A stretch of 64,000 nt of DNA from Kibdelosporangium persicum (GCF_013280595.1 NZ_JAAATY010000021.1:62001-126000), one strand, 5' to 3'; numbered from the stretch's first letter, positions 9,242 to 17,451 are shown. The notes: generated from the sequence alone by a model not told the origin. Program-made: numbers and translations.

Positions 9242-10102
9242 ATGACCCAGCCCGAACGCCGGTACGTGATCACCTTCGGCTGTCCCGACCGGACCGGCAT
9301 CGTCGCCCGGATCTCCCAGTTCCTGGCGGACGCCGGTGGCTGGATCGTCGAGGCGGCGTACCACACCGACCAGGACACGGGCTGGTTCTTCACCCGCCAG
9401 GAAGTGCTGGCCGGCTCACTGCCCTTCGGCATGGACGCGCTGCGAGCCCAGTTCGCCGAAGTGGCGGCGGAGCTCGGTGGCGAGTGGACGGTCACCGACA
9501 CGGGTGAGCGCCGCCGAGTCGTGATCCTGGTGTCGAAGGAAGGACACTGCCTGTACGACCTGCTCGGCAGGGTGGCGTCCGGTGAACTCGACATCGACAT
9601 CCCAGCGGTGATCGGAAACCACACCGACCTGGCGGGCATCACCGAAGCGCACGGAATCCCGTTCCACCACGTCGAGTTCCCCCGTGAAGGCAAGGACGCG
9701 GCATTCGCGCGGGTACGCGAACTGGTCGCCGAGCACAACCCGCACGCGATAGTGCTCGCCAGGTTCATGCAGATCCTGCCGACCTCGTTGTGCGCGGAAT
9801 GGTCGGGAAGGGCACTGAACATCCACCACAGCTTCCTGCCCTCGTTCGTCGGCGCGAAGCCCTACCACCAGGCCCACCAGCGCGGCGTCAAACTTGTCGG
9901 GGCCACGTGCCATTACGTGACCGCGGAGCTGGACGCCGGCCCGATCGTCGAGCAGGACGTGATCCGCGTTGGTCACGCGGACAGCATCCCGGACATGGTC
10001 CGCAAGGGCCGTGACATCGAGAAAGTAGTGCTCGCCCGTGGCCTTCGCTGGCACCTGGAGAACCGGGTCCTGGTCCACGGCAACAAAACAGTGGTGTTCT
10101 AG
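9242..10102 (+). CDS. purU: Formyltetrahydrofolate deformylase
   Basis: PurU hydrolyses 10-formyl-THF to formate and THF, balancing one-carbon pools and supplying formate. The 286-residue protein has an N-terminal ACT regulatory domain (TFGCPDRTGIVARISQFL, residues about 10-27) and a C-terminal formyltransferase fold. The catalytic set is visible: the Asn-His of LNIHHSFLPSF and the Asp of TAELDAGPIVEQD. Its length matches the family. The ATG at 9242 lies 14 bp past the previous gene. Confidence 0.95.
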   Translation: MTQPERRYVITFGCPDRTGIVARISQFLADAGGWIVEAAYHTDQDTGWFFTRQEVLAGSLPFGMDALRAQFAEVAAELGGEWTVTDTGERRRVVILVSKEGHCLYDLLGRVASGELDIDIPAVIGNHTDLAGITEAHGIPFHHVEFPREGKDAAFARVRELVAEHNPHAIVLARFMQILPTSLCAEWSGRALNIHHSFLPSFVGAKPYHQAHQRGVKLVGATCHYVTAELDAGPIVEQDVIRVGHADSIPDMVRKGRDIEKVVLARGLRWHLENRVLVHGNKTVVF

Positions 10103-10116
10103 CCCGTCACGGTGTC

Positions 10117-11115
10117 CTAAAGCGACACAATCATCTTTCCGGTGTTCTTGCCCGACAACATGTCCATGAAGGCTTCCGGGGTGTGCTCGAAGCCTTCCAC
10201 CACCGTCTCGGCGTACTTCAACCGGCCTGACCGCACCCATTCGCCTGCCTCGGCGATGAAGTCGCGCATCCGGTTGTAGTGGTCGGTCACGATGAATCCC
10301 TGCAACCGCAGGCGCCATCCGACGATGCGGAACATGTTGCGTGGGCCTGGCGGCGGTGAGGTCGCGTTGTAGCCGGAGATCGAGCCGCAGAGGGCCGCGC
10401 GGCCGTACTGGTTCATCGCTCCGATCGCGGCTTCGAGGTGGTCTCCGCCGACGTTGTCGAAGTAGACGTCGATGCCGTCCGGGGCCGCGGCCGCCAGTTG
10501 TCCGGCGACGGGGGCGTCCTTGTAGTTGAACGCCGCGTCGAAGCCGAGGTCCTCCTTGAGATAACGGACCTTCTCCGCCGTTCCGGCCGAGCCGACCACC
10601 CGGGCGGCGCCCCGGAGCCGGGCGATCTGACCGGCGATCGAACCGACCGCGCCCGCGGCTCCGGACACGAACACGTGATCACCGGGTTTGAGCGAAGCGA
10701 TGTCCACGACGCCGACGTACGCGGTCAGTCCGGGCATGCCGAGTACGCCGAGATACGCGCTGAGCGGCGCCACCTCGGGGTCGACCTTCCGCGCTTCACG
10801 CGCTTGGGGCACCGCGTACTCTCGCCAGCCCAAGTTGTGCAACACGAAGTCGCCGGGCTGGAAATCGTCCACTGTGGAGGTCACGACCTCGCCGATCGCA
10901 CCGCCCCACATCACTTCCCCGACGCGGTACGGCTCCGCGTAGGATTTCGCCTCGCTCATCCGGCCGCGCATGTACGGGTCGACGCTGAGCAGGACGTTTC
11001 GGACCAGCAGCTGCCCTGCGCCTGGCTCAGGGACGGCGACCTCGGCGACCTCGAAGTCGGACGGCTTCGGCTCACCCACCGGGCGGGCCGCGAGGCGGAT
11101 CTCACGAGCGATCAT
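10117..11115 (-). CDS. NADP-dependent medium-chain oxidoreductase (CurA/PTGR type)
   Basis: This 332-residue zinc-independent MDR protein resembles alkenal/one or prostaglandin reductases, which reduce activated double bonds with NADPH. The N-terminal catalytic domain has LLSVDPYMRGRM. The nucleotide-binding site, VFVSGAAGAVGSIAGQIARL, is near residue 145, followed by FDAAFNYKD and YFDNVGGDHLEAAI. No structural-zinc cysteine cluster is present. The ATG overlaps the stop of the upstream FAH-family gene by 4 nt, so the two are probably co-translated. Confidence 0.88.
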   Translation of the reverse strand: MIAREIRLAARPVGEPKPSDFEVAEVAVPEPGAGQLLVRNVLLSVDPYMRGRMSEAKSYAEPYRVGEVMWGGAIGEVVTSTVDDFQPGDFVLHNLGWREYAVPQAREARKVDPEVAPLSAYLGVLGMPGLTAYVGVVDIASLKPGDHVFVSGAAGAVGSIAGQIARLRGAARVVGSAGTAEKVRYLKEDLGFDAAFNYKDAPVAGQLAAAAPDGIDVYFDNVGGDHLEAAIGAMNQYGRAALCGSISGYNATSPPPGPRNMFRIVGWRLRLQGFIVTDHYNRMRDFIAEAGEWVRSGRLKYAETVVEGFEHTPEAFMDMLSGKNTGKMIVSL

Positions 11116-11993
11116 GCCTCCACGCTATCCAGCCATTCCCGTGTCCGCAGCACGGTGTTGGTCAGGCTGCCGACGTTGGCGATCCGGATCTCGACGGTGT
11201 CGCCCGGTTTGAGGTCGAAGTCCAGGCCCGGCACGATCCCCGTGCCCGTCGACAGCACGGCGCCGTCCGGGAACCGCAGGTGGGACGTCAGGTACGGGAC
11301 AAGCCCCGCAGCCGGGCGGTGGAACGACGCCGTCGACGTGTGCCCCTCGAACGCGACCGTGCCCGCGCGGTGCACCCACATGGAGATGGCCAGGTCGTCG
11401 ATGCCGGTCAGCCACGCGGGCACGATCCCGGCCGAGATCGAGCAGCTGCCCGCGTAGATCTTGGCCTGCGGCAGGTAGAGCGGGTTGTCGCCTTCGATGG
11501 AGCGCGAGCTGACGTCGTTGACCACGACATATCCGGCGATCTCACCGTGCGCGTTGACCACCAGGCCGAGTTCCGGCTCCGGCACGTTGATCGTGGAGTC
11601 GTCGCGTACGGAGATCGGCTCGCCGTCGGTCACCACCCGCCACGCCGGTGCCTTGAAGAACAGCTCCGGCCGTTCGGCCTGGTAGATACGGTCGTACACG
11701 GTCGGCTCGCTGGTCTCCTCGACCCGGGCGTCGCGCGAGCGCTCGTACGTCACGCCGGCCGCCCAGACCTCCATCAGGCCGTCCACCGGGGCGAGCAGCC
11801 GGACGCTCTCGGCCGGGATCTCGGTGCTCGCACGCGCCACCATGTCACGCATGGTGTCGAGCGGGACGCCGAGCAGGTCCGCGATCCGCCACTCGCCGGG
11901 CAGGCGTCTGATCACCTCACCCTCGTGCAGTCCGATGTGGACTTGACCGTTCGGCTCCGCGAACCTGACCAGGCGGGTGCGAATGTGTTCCAC
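11112..11993 (-). CDS. Fumarylacetoacetate hydrolase-family protein
   Basis: The 293-residue protein fits the FAH superfamily, metal-dependent hydrolases, decarboxylases or dehydratases of aromatic or sugar-acid breakdown. Typical blocks are VWAAGVTYERSRDAR, the metal-binding VPEPELGLVVN (acidic ligands), GYVVVNDVSSRSIEGDNPLYLPQAKIY, and the C-terminal STGTGIVPGLDFDLKPGDTVEI. The exact substrate is unclear; FAH members near MDR oxidoreductases often act on 2-keto-3-deoxy acids, which is only a suggestion. The GTG at 11993 is preferred because the upstream extension has no family similarity. Confidence 0.87.
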   Translation of the reverse strand: MEHIRTRLVRFAEPNGQVHIGLHEGEVIRRLPGEWRIADLLGVPLDTMRDMVARASTEIPAESVRLLAPVDGLMEVWAAGVTYERSRDARVEETSEPTVYDRIYQAERPELFFKAPAWRVVTDGEPISVRDDSTINVPEPELGLVVNAHGEIAGYVVVNDVSSRSIEGDNPLYLPQAKIYAGSCSISAGIVPAWLTGIDDLAISMWVHRAGTVAFEGHTSTASFHRPAAGLVPYLTSHLRFPDGAVLSTGTGIVPGLDFDLKPGDTVEIRIANVGSLTNTVLRTREWLDSVEA

Positions 11994-12102
11994 CTGGCGA
12001 GCGTAACGCGAAATTTCCCCGCGGCGCCCCGGCCGGACGGCGGGAACGGTGTTGTGGCCCCAACCGCTCCGCCGCCGTCCGCCGCCGAAGTAAGCTGCCC
12101 GC

Positions 12103-13203
12103 GTGCGGACCGAGATCACCGACATCGAGGCGTTGCGCGATCACCGGGCGGCCGGTCACGATCTGCGCGACACCGTGCTGATCGGGCTGGACCTGACCGG
12201 CCACGGCGATCTGCTGCGCACCGCGCTGGACGGCGCCGTCCTGCTGGGCTGCGAGGTGCCGGACAGGACCAGGCGGCAGGCCGAGGCGGCCGGGGCGTTG
12301 ATCTTCCCGGACATCCCCGACCTGCCGTACCACGTCTACCGGACCCGGCTGTACACCCCGGCCGAACTGTTCGACGGCTTCGACCCCGGACGCCCGGAAA
12401 CCTACGCGGACACTCCGGACGCCCGGATCTACGAACACAGCAAGCAGCAGGGCCGATCACCAGATCCCTTGCACGCCTTGGCAGAGCGGCTGCACGACCA
12501 CTCCATCACCACGGCACTGGCCGAAGTGCTGGCGACCTGCACACCGCCTCCCGTCGCCGTGATGGGAGGGCACGCGCTGACACGTGACTCCGAGGGCTAT
12601 CGGGCCGCGATGCGGCTCGGCGCCGCGTTGGGCGTCGCCGGATTCACCGTGCTGACCGGTGGTGGACCGGGAGCGATGGAGGCGGTTCCGTACGGCGTCC
12701 GGATGCCGGACCACGTCGACGAACTGCACGCCGAACTGGCCAAGTCGCCGCGGTTCGGCGCGGACGCCGCCGCGATCGGCGAATGGCTCGCCACCGGACT
12801 GCGGCCGTCGCTGCCGGATTCCGAGCCGCTCACCATCGGCATTCCCACGTGGTTCTACGGCCACGAGCCGCCCAACCCGGCCTGTCACCTGCACGCCAAG
12901 TACTTCGCGAACTCCGTGCGCGAGGACGGTCTGCTGACCGTGGCGACCGGCGGTGTCGTGTACACGCCCGGCAGCGCGGGCACGGTCCAGGAGGTCTTCC
13001 AGGACTACACCCAGAACCACTACACGTCGATCGGCCCGGCGGCGCCGATGGTGTTCCTCGGCAAGCACTTCTGGACGACCGAAGTACCCGCCGCACCCCT
13101 GGTCCGGCAACTGGCCCGGGGACGCGACGCGGAGGAATGGATCCTGGTCACCGACGACGTCGACGAAGCCGTCGCCCTCCTACGGAAGTACTCAGCGACC
13201 TAG
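12103..13203 (+). CDS. LOG-family Rossmann-fold protein (possible nucleotide 5'-monophosphate nucleosidase)
   Basis: This 366-residue protein has a LOG/DprA-like core, with VAVMGGHALTRDSEGYR and FTVLTGGGPGAMEAVPYG. The second signature, usually PGGxGTxxE, is seen here as YTPGSAGTVQEVFQD. LOG proteins cleave the N-glycosidic bond of nucleotide 5'-monophosphates or cytokinin nucleotides. This one is longer than plant-type LOGs, with an N-terminal extension of about 140 residues, so its substrate is uncertain. The Gly-to-Ser change in the motif is worth noting. GTG is the start. The stop codon overlaps the left edge of the MITE-like element. Confidence 0.8.
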   Translation: MRTEITDIEALRDHRAAGHDLRDTVLIGLDLTGHGDLLRTALDGAVLLGCEVPDRTRRQAEAAGALIFPDIPDLPYHVYRTRLYTPAELFDGFDPGRPETYADTPDARIYEHSKQQGRSPDPLHALAERLHDHSITTALAEVLATCTPPPVAVMGGHALTRDSEGYRAAMRLGAALGVAGFTVLTGGGPGAMEAVPYGVRMPDHVDELHAELAKSPRFGADAAAIGEWLATGLRPSLPDSEPLTIGIPTWFYGHEPPNPACHLHAKYFANSVREDGLLTVATGGVVYTPGSAGTVQEVFQDYTQNHYTSIGPAAPMVFLGKHFWTTEVPAAPLVRQLARGRDAEEWILVTDDVDEAVALLRKYSAT

Positions 13204-13391
13204 GTCGTGTTTCGAATGTCCCGGTCGATGAGAGTCTGCCCCGGCCGGAGGCCGGAATCGGCTCGGTGGGGCGGTTCCTGGCGTCGCCGCGGGATCGCCG
13301 CGAATCCTGGTTGTCTTTGGGCGGTCCCGCGGTGGCGTCAGGGGCCGCATCCGGCCCGGCTATCGCGATCGGGCATTTGAAACACGACCTA
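13201..13391. mobile_element. MITE-like element with terminal inverted repeats
   Basis: A non-coding segment of about 187 bp (13203-13389) is flanked on both sides by TA. Its ends form inverted repeats of about 24 bp: both read TAGGTCGTGTTTC inward, then AATG after one mismatch, then near-identical CCCGRTC after a one-base shift. There is no transposase inside. TA duplication and short inverted repeats fit a non-autonomous derivative of an IS630/Tc1-mariner or IS5 (IS427-group) element. It sits between two convergent genes and changes the 3' end of the YbaK gene. Confidence 0.75.
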
Positions 13392-13929
13392 GCCCCTCGA
13401 TCACCTCGGCACCGGGGAACTTCGCCAGCACCTCACCAGGGACAAGGATCTTGCTGCCGCGGATTCCGCTGCCGATCACCAGCTCCGGCGCGGTCGCGAC
13501 GGCCTGGTCGATCAGCAGCGGCCAGCCGTCCGGCAGGCCGAGCGGTGTGATTCCGCCGTACTCCATCCCGGTCAGTTCGACGGCGGTGTCCATCGGCGCG
13601 AACGACGCCTTGCGGACGTCGAGCCTGCGCCGGACCACGCCGTTGACGTCCGCCCGGGTCGTCGCGAGCACCAAGCACGCGGCGAAACGTTCCTCACCAG
13701 CACGTTTGCCTGAGACGACGACGCAGTTCGCGGACGCGTCCAGCGGTGAGCCGTAGGCCTCGCAGAACTGGGCGGTGTCGGCGAGGTCCGGGTCGATCTG
13801 GGCGACCCCGACGCGCGCGGCGTCGCTGGGGTCGAGGGCGGCGAGTGCGGCGGCGACGGGCGCGGCGAGCAGGTCGGTCCGGTCAGTGGCGCCCAGGACC
13901 CGCAAAGAGCCCGCGATTGTCCAAGTCAC
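13360..13929 (-). CDS. YbaK/prolyl-tRNA editing domain protein
   Basis: This 189-residue protein resembles the YbaK/EbsC deacylases that hydrolyse mischarged aminoacyl-tRNA (for example Cys- or Ala-tRNAPro). Supporting blocks are SANCVVVSGKRAG, ACLVLATTRADVNGVVRRRLDVRKASFAPMD, and GGITPLGLPDGWPLLID. GTG is the start, overlapping the next gene's stop as GTGA. The last residues, RVSNARSR, are read from inside the MITE-like element. Without it the frame would probably stop soon after EGLGR, so the C terminus is extended by about seven residues. Confidence 0.82.
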   Translation of the reverse strand: MTWTIAGSLRVLGATDRTDLLAAPVAAALAALDPSDAARVGVAQIDPDLADTAQFCEAYGSPLDASANCVVVSGKRAGEERFAACLVLATTRADVNGVVRRRLDVRKASFAPMDTAVELTGMEYGGITPLGLPDGWPLLIDQAVATAPELVIGSGIRGSKILVPGEVLAKFPGAEVIEGLGRVSNARSR

Positions 13930-14633
13930 GCCTGCCAGGCTACTTGCAGCAGGCCACGCAGCTCCGCCCGGTGAGTGATCATCGGCGCGGGCGAGTCGAA
14001 CAGCCGCAGCTCGCCCTTGCCGAACGCGGCGGCGGTCTGCTCCGCGATCCCGGCCGGGTGCAGCGGGTCACCGACGGCGCCGATCACCAAGGTCGGAGCG
14101 GTGACGTGCCGCAGCACTTCCCGGTCCGCGATCGGGAACGCCCCCGACAGCTGGTCGATCGCGGTGGTGAGCCTGCGCAGGGCCTTGGCGCGTGCTTGCA
14201 CGTAGTCGCCCAGCGCGTATCCGGTGGGCAAGGTCTTCGCGATCTCGTCCTCGCTGGTCTGCCTGCGCAGCACCGCCTGCACTTCGGCCGACCGCGGCCG
14301 GTCCAGCACCGCGGGCAGCAACAAGGCGATTCGGTCGAACCTGTCCGGGTGGTCGGCGGCGATCCTGGTCAACGCGCCCGCGCCGAGCGAGACGCCGATC
14401 GCTTTCCGGGCTTTGACCTCGTCGGCGACCTTCAGGACGTCCGCGGCGATGGTTTCGTAGCGCCAGTAGCCGTCCGGCGCGTCCGGCTCGTCACCGTGCG
14501 ACGGCAACGTGAGCACGACCCGGGCTCCGGGCAGCCCGGACGCGGGAATGCGCGCCTCACCGGGCGTGGCGCCAAGACCTGGGACGACGATCGTGACCGG
14601 GTCACCCGATCCGTAGGCCTGCCAGTTCACCAC
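13926..14633 (-). CDS. Alpha/beta hydrolase
   Basis: This compact 235-residue alpha/beta hydrolase has the oxyanion region VVPGLGATPG, the nucleophile elbow GVSLGAG near residue 83, an acid candidate in GAVGDPLHP, and a histidine candidate in MITHRAELRG. The substrate is unknown. It overlaps the YbaK gene by 4 nt at its 3' end and the DUF2516 gene by 7 nt at its 5' end, forming a leftward DUF2516-hydrolase-YbaK operon. Confidence 0.8.
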   Translation of the reverse strand: MVNWQAYGSGDPVTIVVPGLGATPGEARIPASGLPGARVVLTLPSHGDEPDAPDGYWRYETIAADVLKVADEVKARKAIGVSLGAGALTRIAADHPDRFDRIALLLPAVLDRPRSAEVQAVLRRQTSEDEIAKTLPTGYALGDYVQARAKALRRLTTAIDQLSGAFPIADREVLRHVTAPTLVIGAVGDPLHPAGIAEQTAAAFGKGELRLFDSPAPMITHRAELRGLLQVAWQA

Positions 14634-14920
14634 CGGTTGCCGCGCTGGACCTCGATCAGCCGGGGCCGCACGTCCACGATGTAGACCAGCACGGCCACCA
14701 GGCCCGCGATCCAGAACATCATGGTGAAGTTGGCGAACGAGAACAGCACGAGCGCCGCCGTGCCACCGCCGGTGATGCCCAGCCAGGCCGGTTTGGTCAT
14801 CCGGTCGATCGCCGTGAACGCGTCCGCACGCTGAAGCAGGGCGTGCACGAACGCGAACACACCGACTGGGAGTGCGGCCCAGTTGATGGCTATCACGATG
14901 TATTGGGCGAACGTCGGCAC
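14627..14920 (-). CDS. DUF2516 membrane protein (Rv0476-like)
   Basis: This 97-residue integral membrane protein has three hydrophobic segments (residues about 5-27, 46-68 and 70-85) and ends DVRPRLIEVQRGNRW. DUF2516 members such as Rv0476 follow hbhA in mycobacteria. Here the gene lies upstream of and opposite to the regulator/hbhA pair, so local order has been rearranged. The function is unknown. Confidence 0.85.
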   Translation of the reverse strand: MPTFAQYIVIAINWAALPVGVFAFVHALLQRADAFTAIDRMTKPAWLGITGGGTAALVLFSFANFTMMFWIAGLVAVLVYIVDVRPRLIEVQRGNRW

Positions 14921-15023
14921 ACCATCAGACTACGTTGCCACGCGTCGCTGTGACCACATGGTCAAGGCCGCGCACAGTCGAACCAGGTTTCCCGCCGACC
15001 CGATCTTCGCTGGTTTCCGCTGG

Positions 15024-16166
15024 TCACGGCAGAGGCCAGCGATGCTGCCCGGCTGGATCGTCGAGCCAGAGTTCCTGGCTGTCGCCGTCGACGGTGATGC
15101 CGAACCGGGCGCGTCGCGGTTCGCCGAGAGCACGCCACCGGTCGTGGGCGATCTCGATCTCGTCCCACAGCCGGCGCGGGCCGGACTGCACGACGACGTC
15201 CGTCTCGTGCCTGGCCCACGAGCCGTCCGGGTGCGTCAGCACCACCGACTGGGCGGCGCCTGCGGCGTGCACGCCGGGTAGTTCCAGACCGGCGAAGAAC
15301 TCGAACGCGCTGGTCGGACTGATCATCCCGGCCGGCAGGGTGGTGGTTCGGGTGCTGCCCGGCGCGTCCGGCTCCGGCCACCGGACCTCCTGGGCCCGCG
15401 GTGCTCGCAACGGCATGAAACGGCCGTCGTCAGCAAGCACCCTGCCTTCGCCCGTCGCGCCTTCTCCGGCGGTGATCCGCACGAGCCCGGCGCCGAGCGG
15501 ACGGCTGAGCGTGGTGACCACGACGCCGCCAGGACGGGTTTGTTCCAGCCAGGCGGGCGGGATTCGCGGGACGGCGCAAGTGCACAGAATGCGGTCGTAC
15601 GGCGCGCCCGGCGGGTAGCCGTTGACGCCGTCCATCACCGCGCATGTCGGGTGGAACCCGCACTCCGCGAGGTGTTCCGCGGCGGGCCCGGCGAGCGAGG
15701 TGTCGATGTCTATTGTGGACACCAGGTGGTCACCCTGGCGGACGCACAGCAGCGCGGCGTTGTAGCCGGTGCCCGTGCCGATCTCCAGAACGCGCTGATT
15801 CTCCTTGACCATCAAGGCTTCCAGCATCACGGCCATGATGGTCGGCATGCTCGACGAGCAGGTCGGCGCGCCCCGCACCGGGCCGTTGCTGCGCGCGTTC
15901 TCCCACTTGGAACTGTCGCCGTCGAGCTGGGTCACGAGCACGCGATCGGCGTAGACCTGCGTCAGCCAGTCCTCGTCGGTGGCGTCCACCGCCTCCCAGC
16001 GACCGCCGCGCTGCTGGAAGTAGCGCGGCAGGAAAACGTGCCTCGGAACGGCCAGGAAGGCGTCCCGCCAGGCGGGGTCGGTCAGCGTGCCGTTGCGCAC
16101 GAGGGCACGGACGAGCCGGCTCCGCAGTCGCGCCGCGGTGCCGTCCACATCCGCTTTCACGCCCAT
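15024..16166 (-). CDS. PCMT-like methyltransferase-domain protein
   Basis: The 380-residue protein resembles protein-L-isoaspartate O-methyltransferase relatives in its first 210 residues: FLAVPRHVFLPRYF, SSSMPTIMAVMLEAL, the SAM motif VLEIGTGTGYNAALLC, and CTCAVPRIPPAWLEQTRPGGVVVTTL. The remaining 170 residues are a beta-rich C-terminal domain absent from canonical Pcm. Actinomycetes have many such long relatives, some modifying ribosomal peptides; no peptide precursor gene is seen here. The role is therefore open. The start MGVKADVDGT at 16166 leaves a divergent region of about 110 bp before the XRE regulator. Confidence 0.8.
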   Translation of the reverse strand: MGVKADVDGTAARLRSRLVRALVRNGTLTDPAWRDAFLAVPRHVFLPRYFQQRGGRWEAVDATDEDWLTQVYADRVLVTQLDGDSSKWENARSNGPVRGAPTCSSSMPTIMAVMLEALMVKENQRVLEIGTGTGYNAALLCVRQGDHLVSTIDIDTSLAGPAAEHLAECGFHPTCAVMDGVNGYPPGAPYDRILCTCAVPRIPPAWLEQTRPGGVVVTTLSRPLGAGLVRITAGEGATGEGRVLADDGRFMPLRAPRAQEVRWPEPDAPGSTRTTTLPAGMISPTSAFEFFAGLELPGVHAAGAAQSVVLTHPDGSWARHETDVVVQSGPRRLWDEIEIAHDRWRALGEPRRARFGITVDGDSQELWLDDPAGQHRWPLP

Positions 16167-16209
16167 CGCCCCTCACTGTAGCCCGGTGTGACAGACCCCA
16201 CCGACCAGG

Positions 16210-16228
16210 TGCAAGCATCCCGCTTGCA
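16210..16228 (+). promoter_or_regulatory. Inverted repeat upstream of the XRE regulator
   Basis: TGCAAG (16210-16215) and CTTGCA (16223-16228) form an inverted repeat with a 7-bp spacer, about 50 bp before the regulator's GTG. It is followed directly by ATTGCTAGCA. The position suits an operator, perhaps for autoregulation by the adjacent XRE protein. No binding data support this. Confidence 0.4.
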
Positions 16229-16278
16229 ATTGCTAGCACCCAGCCCTACCGTGGACTGTGTCGAGAGGAGGTGACCAG

Positions 16279-16719
16279 GTGACCGACGAGACGCAGTCGC
16301 CGATGGAGAAGGTCGCCGATCTCGGCCGGGACATCGGCGAGTACATCCGCCAGCAGCGCAGCAACGCGAAGATCTCGTTGCGCCAGCTGTCGAAGCTCGC
16401 CGGCGTGTCCAACCCGTACCTGAGCCAGATCGAGCGGGGCCTGCGCAAGCCGAGCGCGGAGATCCTGCAGCAGATCGCCAAGGGCCTGCGGATCTCGGCC
16501 GAGGCGCTGTACGTGCAGGCAGGCATCCTCGATCTGCCGACCGGCGGCCCGGTCGCCGACGCGATCAGGGCCGACGAAGAACTGAACGAGCGTCAGAAAC
16601 AGGTGCTGCTGGACGTCTACGAGTCCTTCCGCAAGGAGAACGCGACCCCGCGATCGGCAGCCCCAAGGTCCACAGTGGATAAGTCCGATGTGGACAACAG
16701 GAGACCCACTGAGGAGTGA
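16279..16719 (+). CDS. XRE-family transcriptional regulator (Rv0474-like)
   Basis: This 146-residue DNA-binding protein has an HTH_3 domain at about residues 18-72: IRQQRSNAKISLRQLSKLAG, then VSNPYLSQIERGLRKPS as the recognition helix region. An acidic, disordered tail follows. The GTG at 16279 has GAGAGGAGG at the right spacing; the earlier in-frame GTG at 16258 lies upstream of that ribosome-binding site. It lies 6 bp before the HbhA-like gene, as Rv0474 precedes hbhA in mycobacteria, so it probably regulates that operon. Confidence 0.88.
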   Translation: MTDETQSPMEKVADLGRDIGEYIRQQRSNAKISLRQLSKLAGVSNPYLSQIERGLRKPSAEILQQIAKGLRISAEALYVQAGILDLPTGGPVADAIRADEELNERQKQVLLDVYESFRKENATPRSAAPRSTVDKSDVDNRRPTEE

Positions 16720-16725
16720 TCGACC

Positions 16726-17385
16726 ATGACCCGTCCGAACGCCGAGGACGTGCGCAAGGCCGTCGAGCCGGTGCGCACCTCGCTGCTGGCCGCCGTGGGC
16801 GCCGGTGACCTGGTCGCCAAGACCGTCATCGAAGCCGTCGGCAAGGCCCGCGAGAGCGCCACCCAGGGCGCCGAGGCGGCGCAGAAGGCCGCACAGAACC
16901 TGCCCACCGAGGTCAGCTCGCTGCGCGGCAAGCTGGACCCGGCCGAGCTGCGCAAGGCCATCGAGGACTACACCGAGGCCGCGGTGAAGCTGTACCGCAA
17001 GCTCGCCGAGCAGGGCGAGGACGCCGTGGAGAAGCTCAAGGCCCAGCCGCAGGTGAAGAAGGTCGTCGACCAGCTCGAGGACGCCATCGCCCAGGCACAG
17101 GCCCGCGCCGGTGACGTCGCCACGGACGCCCGCGAGCTCGCCGAGGAGGTGCTCGCCAAGGTGACCCGCAAGACCCGCTCGGTCGGTGAGAAGACCGCCC
17201 GCGAGGTGCAGAAGCTGGCCGACGAGACCGCCGAGGCCGTCGAGGACCTGGGCGACGACGTGGCCCACGAGGTCCGCAGCACCACCCGCAAGGTCGCCAA
17301 CCGCACGACCCCGGCCCGCAAGCCGGCCGCGACCCGCACGACGACCACGAAGACCAACGCCGCCGGCAAAACCGCCCAGAAGTAA
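16726..17385 (+). CDS. Heparin-binding hemagglutinin-like protein (HbhA-like)
   Basis: This 219-residue alpha-helical protein resembles mycobacterial HbhA (Rv0475). It has a predicted long coiled coil over residues about 5-185 (for example ALNLPTEV-type heptads, YRKLAEQGEDAVEKLKAQPQVKKVVDQL), then a Lys/Arg/Ala/Thr-rich tail, TTPARKPAATRTTTTKT. In mycobacteria the lysine-rich tail binds heparan sulfate and the protein is surface-associated, with no classical signal peptide; none is seen here either. In a probable soil organism a role in cell aggregation, lipid or envelope organisation is more likely than host adhesion. It is co-transcribed with the XRE regulator. Confidence 0.85.
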   Translation: MTRPNAEDVRKAVEPVRTSLLAAVGAGDLVAKTVIEAVGKARESATQGAEAAQKAAQNLPTEVSSLRGKLDPAELRKAIEDYTEAAVKLYRKLAEQGEDAVEKLKAQPQVKKVVDQLEDAIAQAQARAGDVATDARELAEEVLAKVTRKTRSVGEKTAREVQKLADETAEAVEDLGDDVAHEVRSTTRKVANRTTPARKPAATRTTTTKTNAAGKTAQK

Positions 17386-17403
17386 CCCGTAGCGGCAGGA
17401 AAC

Positions 17404-17451
17404 CCTCGTGAGTGGTTATCAGGGTTCTAACCCCGATAACCACTCACGAGG
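17404..17451. terminator. Long palindromic hairpin between convergent genes
   Basis: Arms CCTCGTGAGTGGTTATC (17404-17420) and GATAACCACTCACGAGG (17435-17451) are perfectly complementary over 17 bp, around a loop containing GGGTTCTAACCC. It lies 19 bp past the HbhA-like stop and includes the stop codon of the opposing gene at 17444, so it probably terminates in both directions. A second copy with compensatory base changes lies at 62111-62156. Confidence 0.75.
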
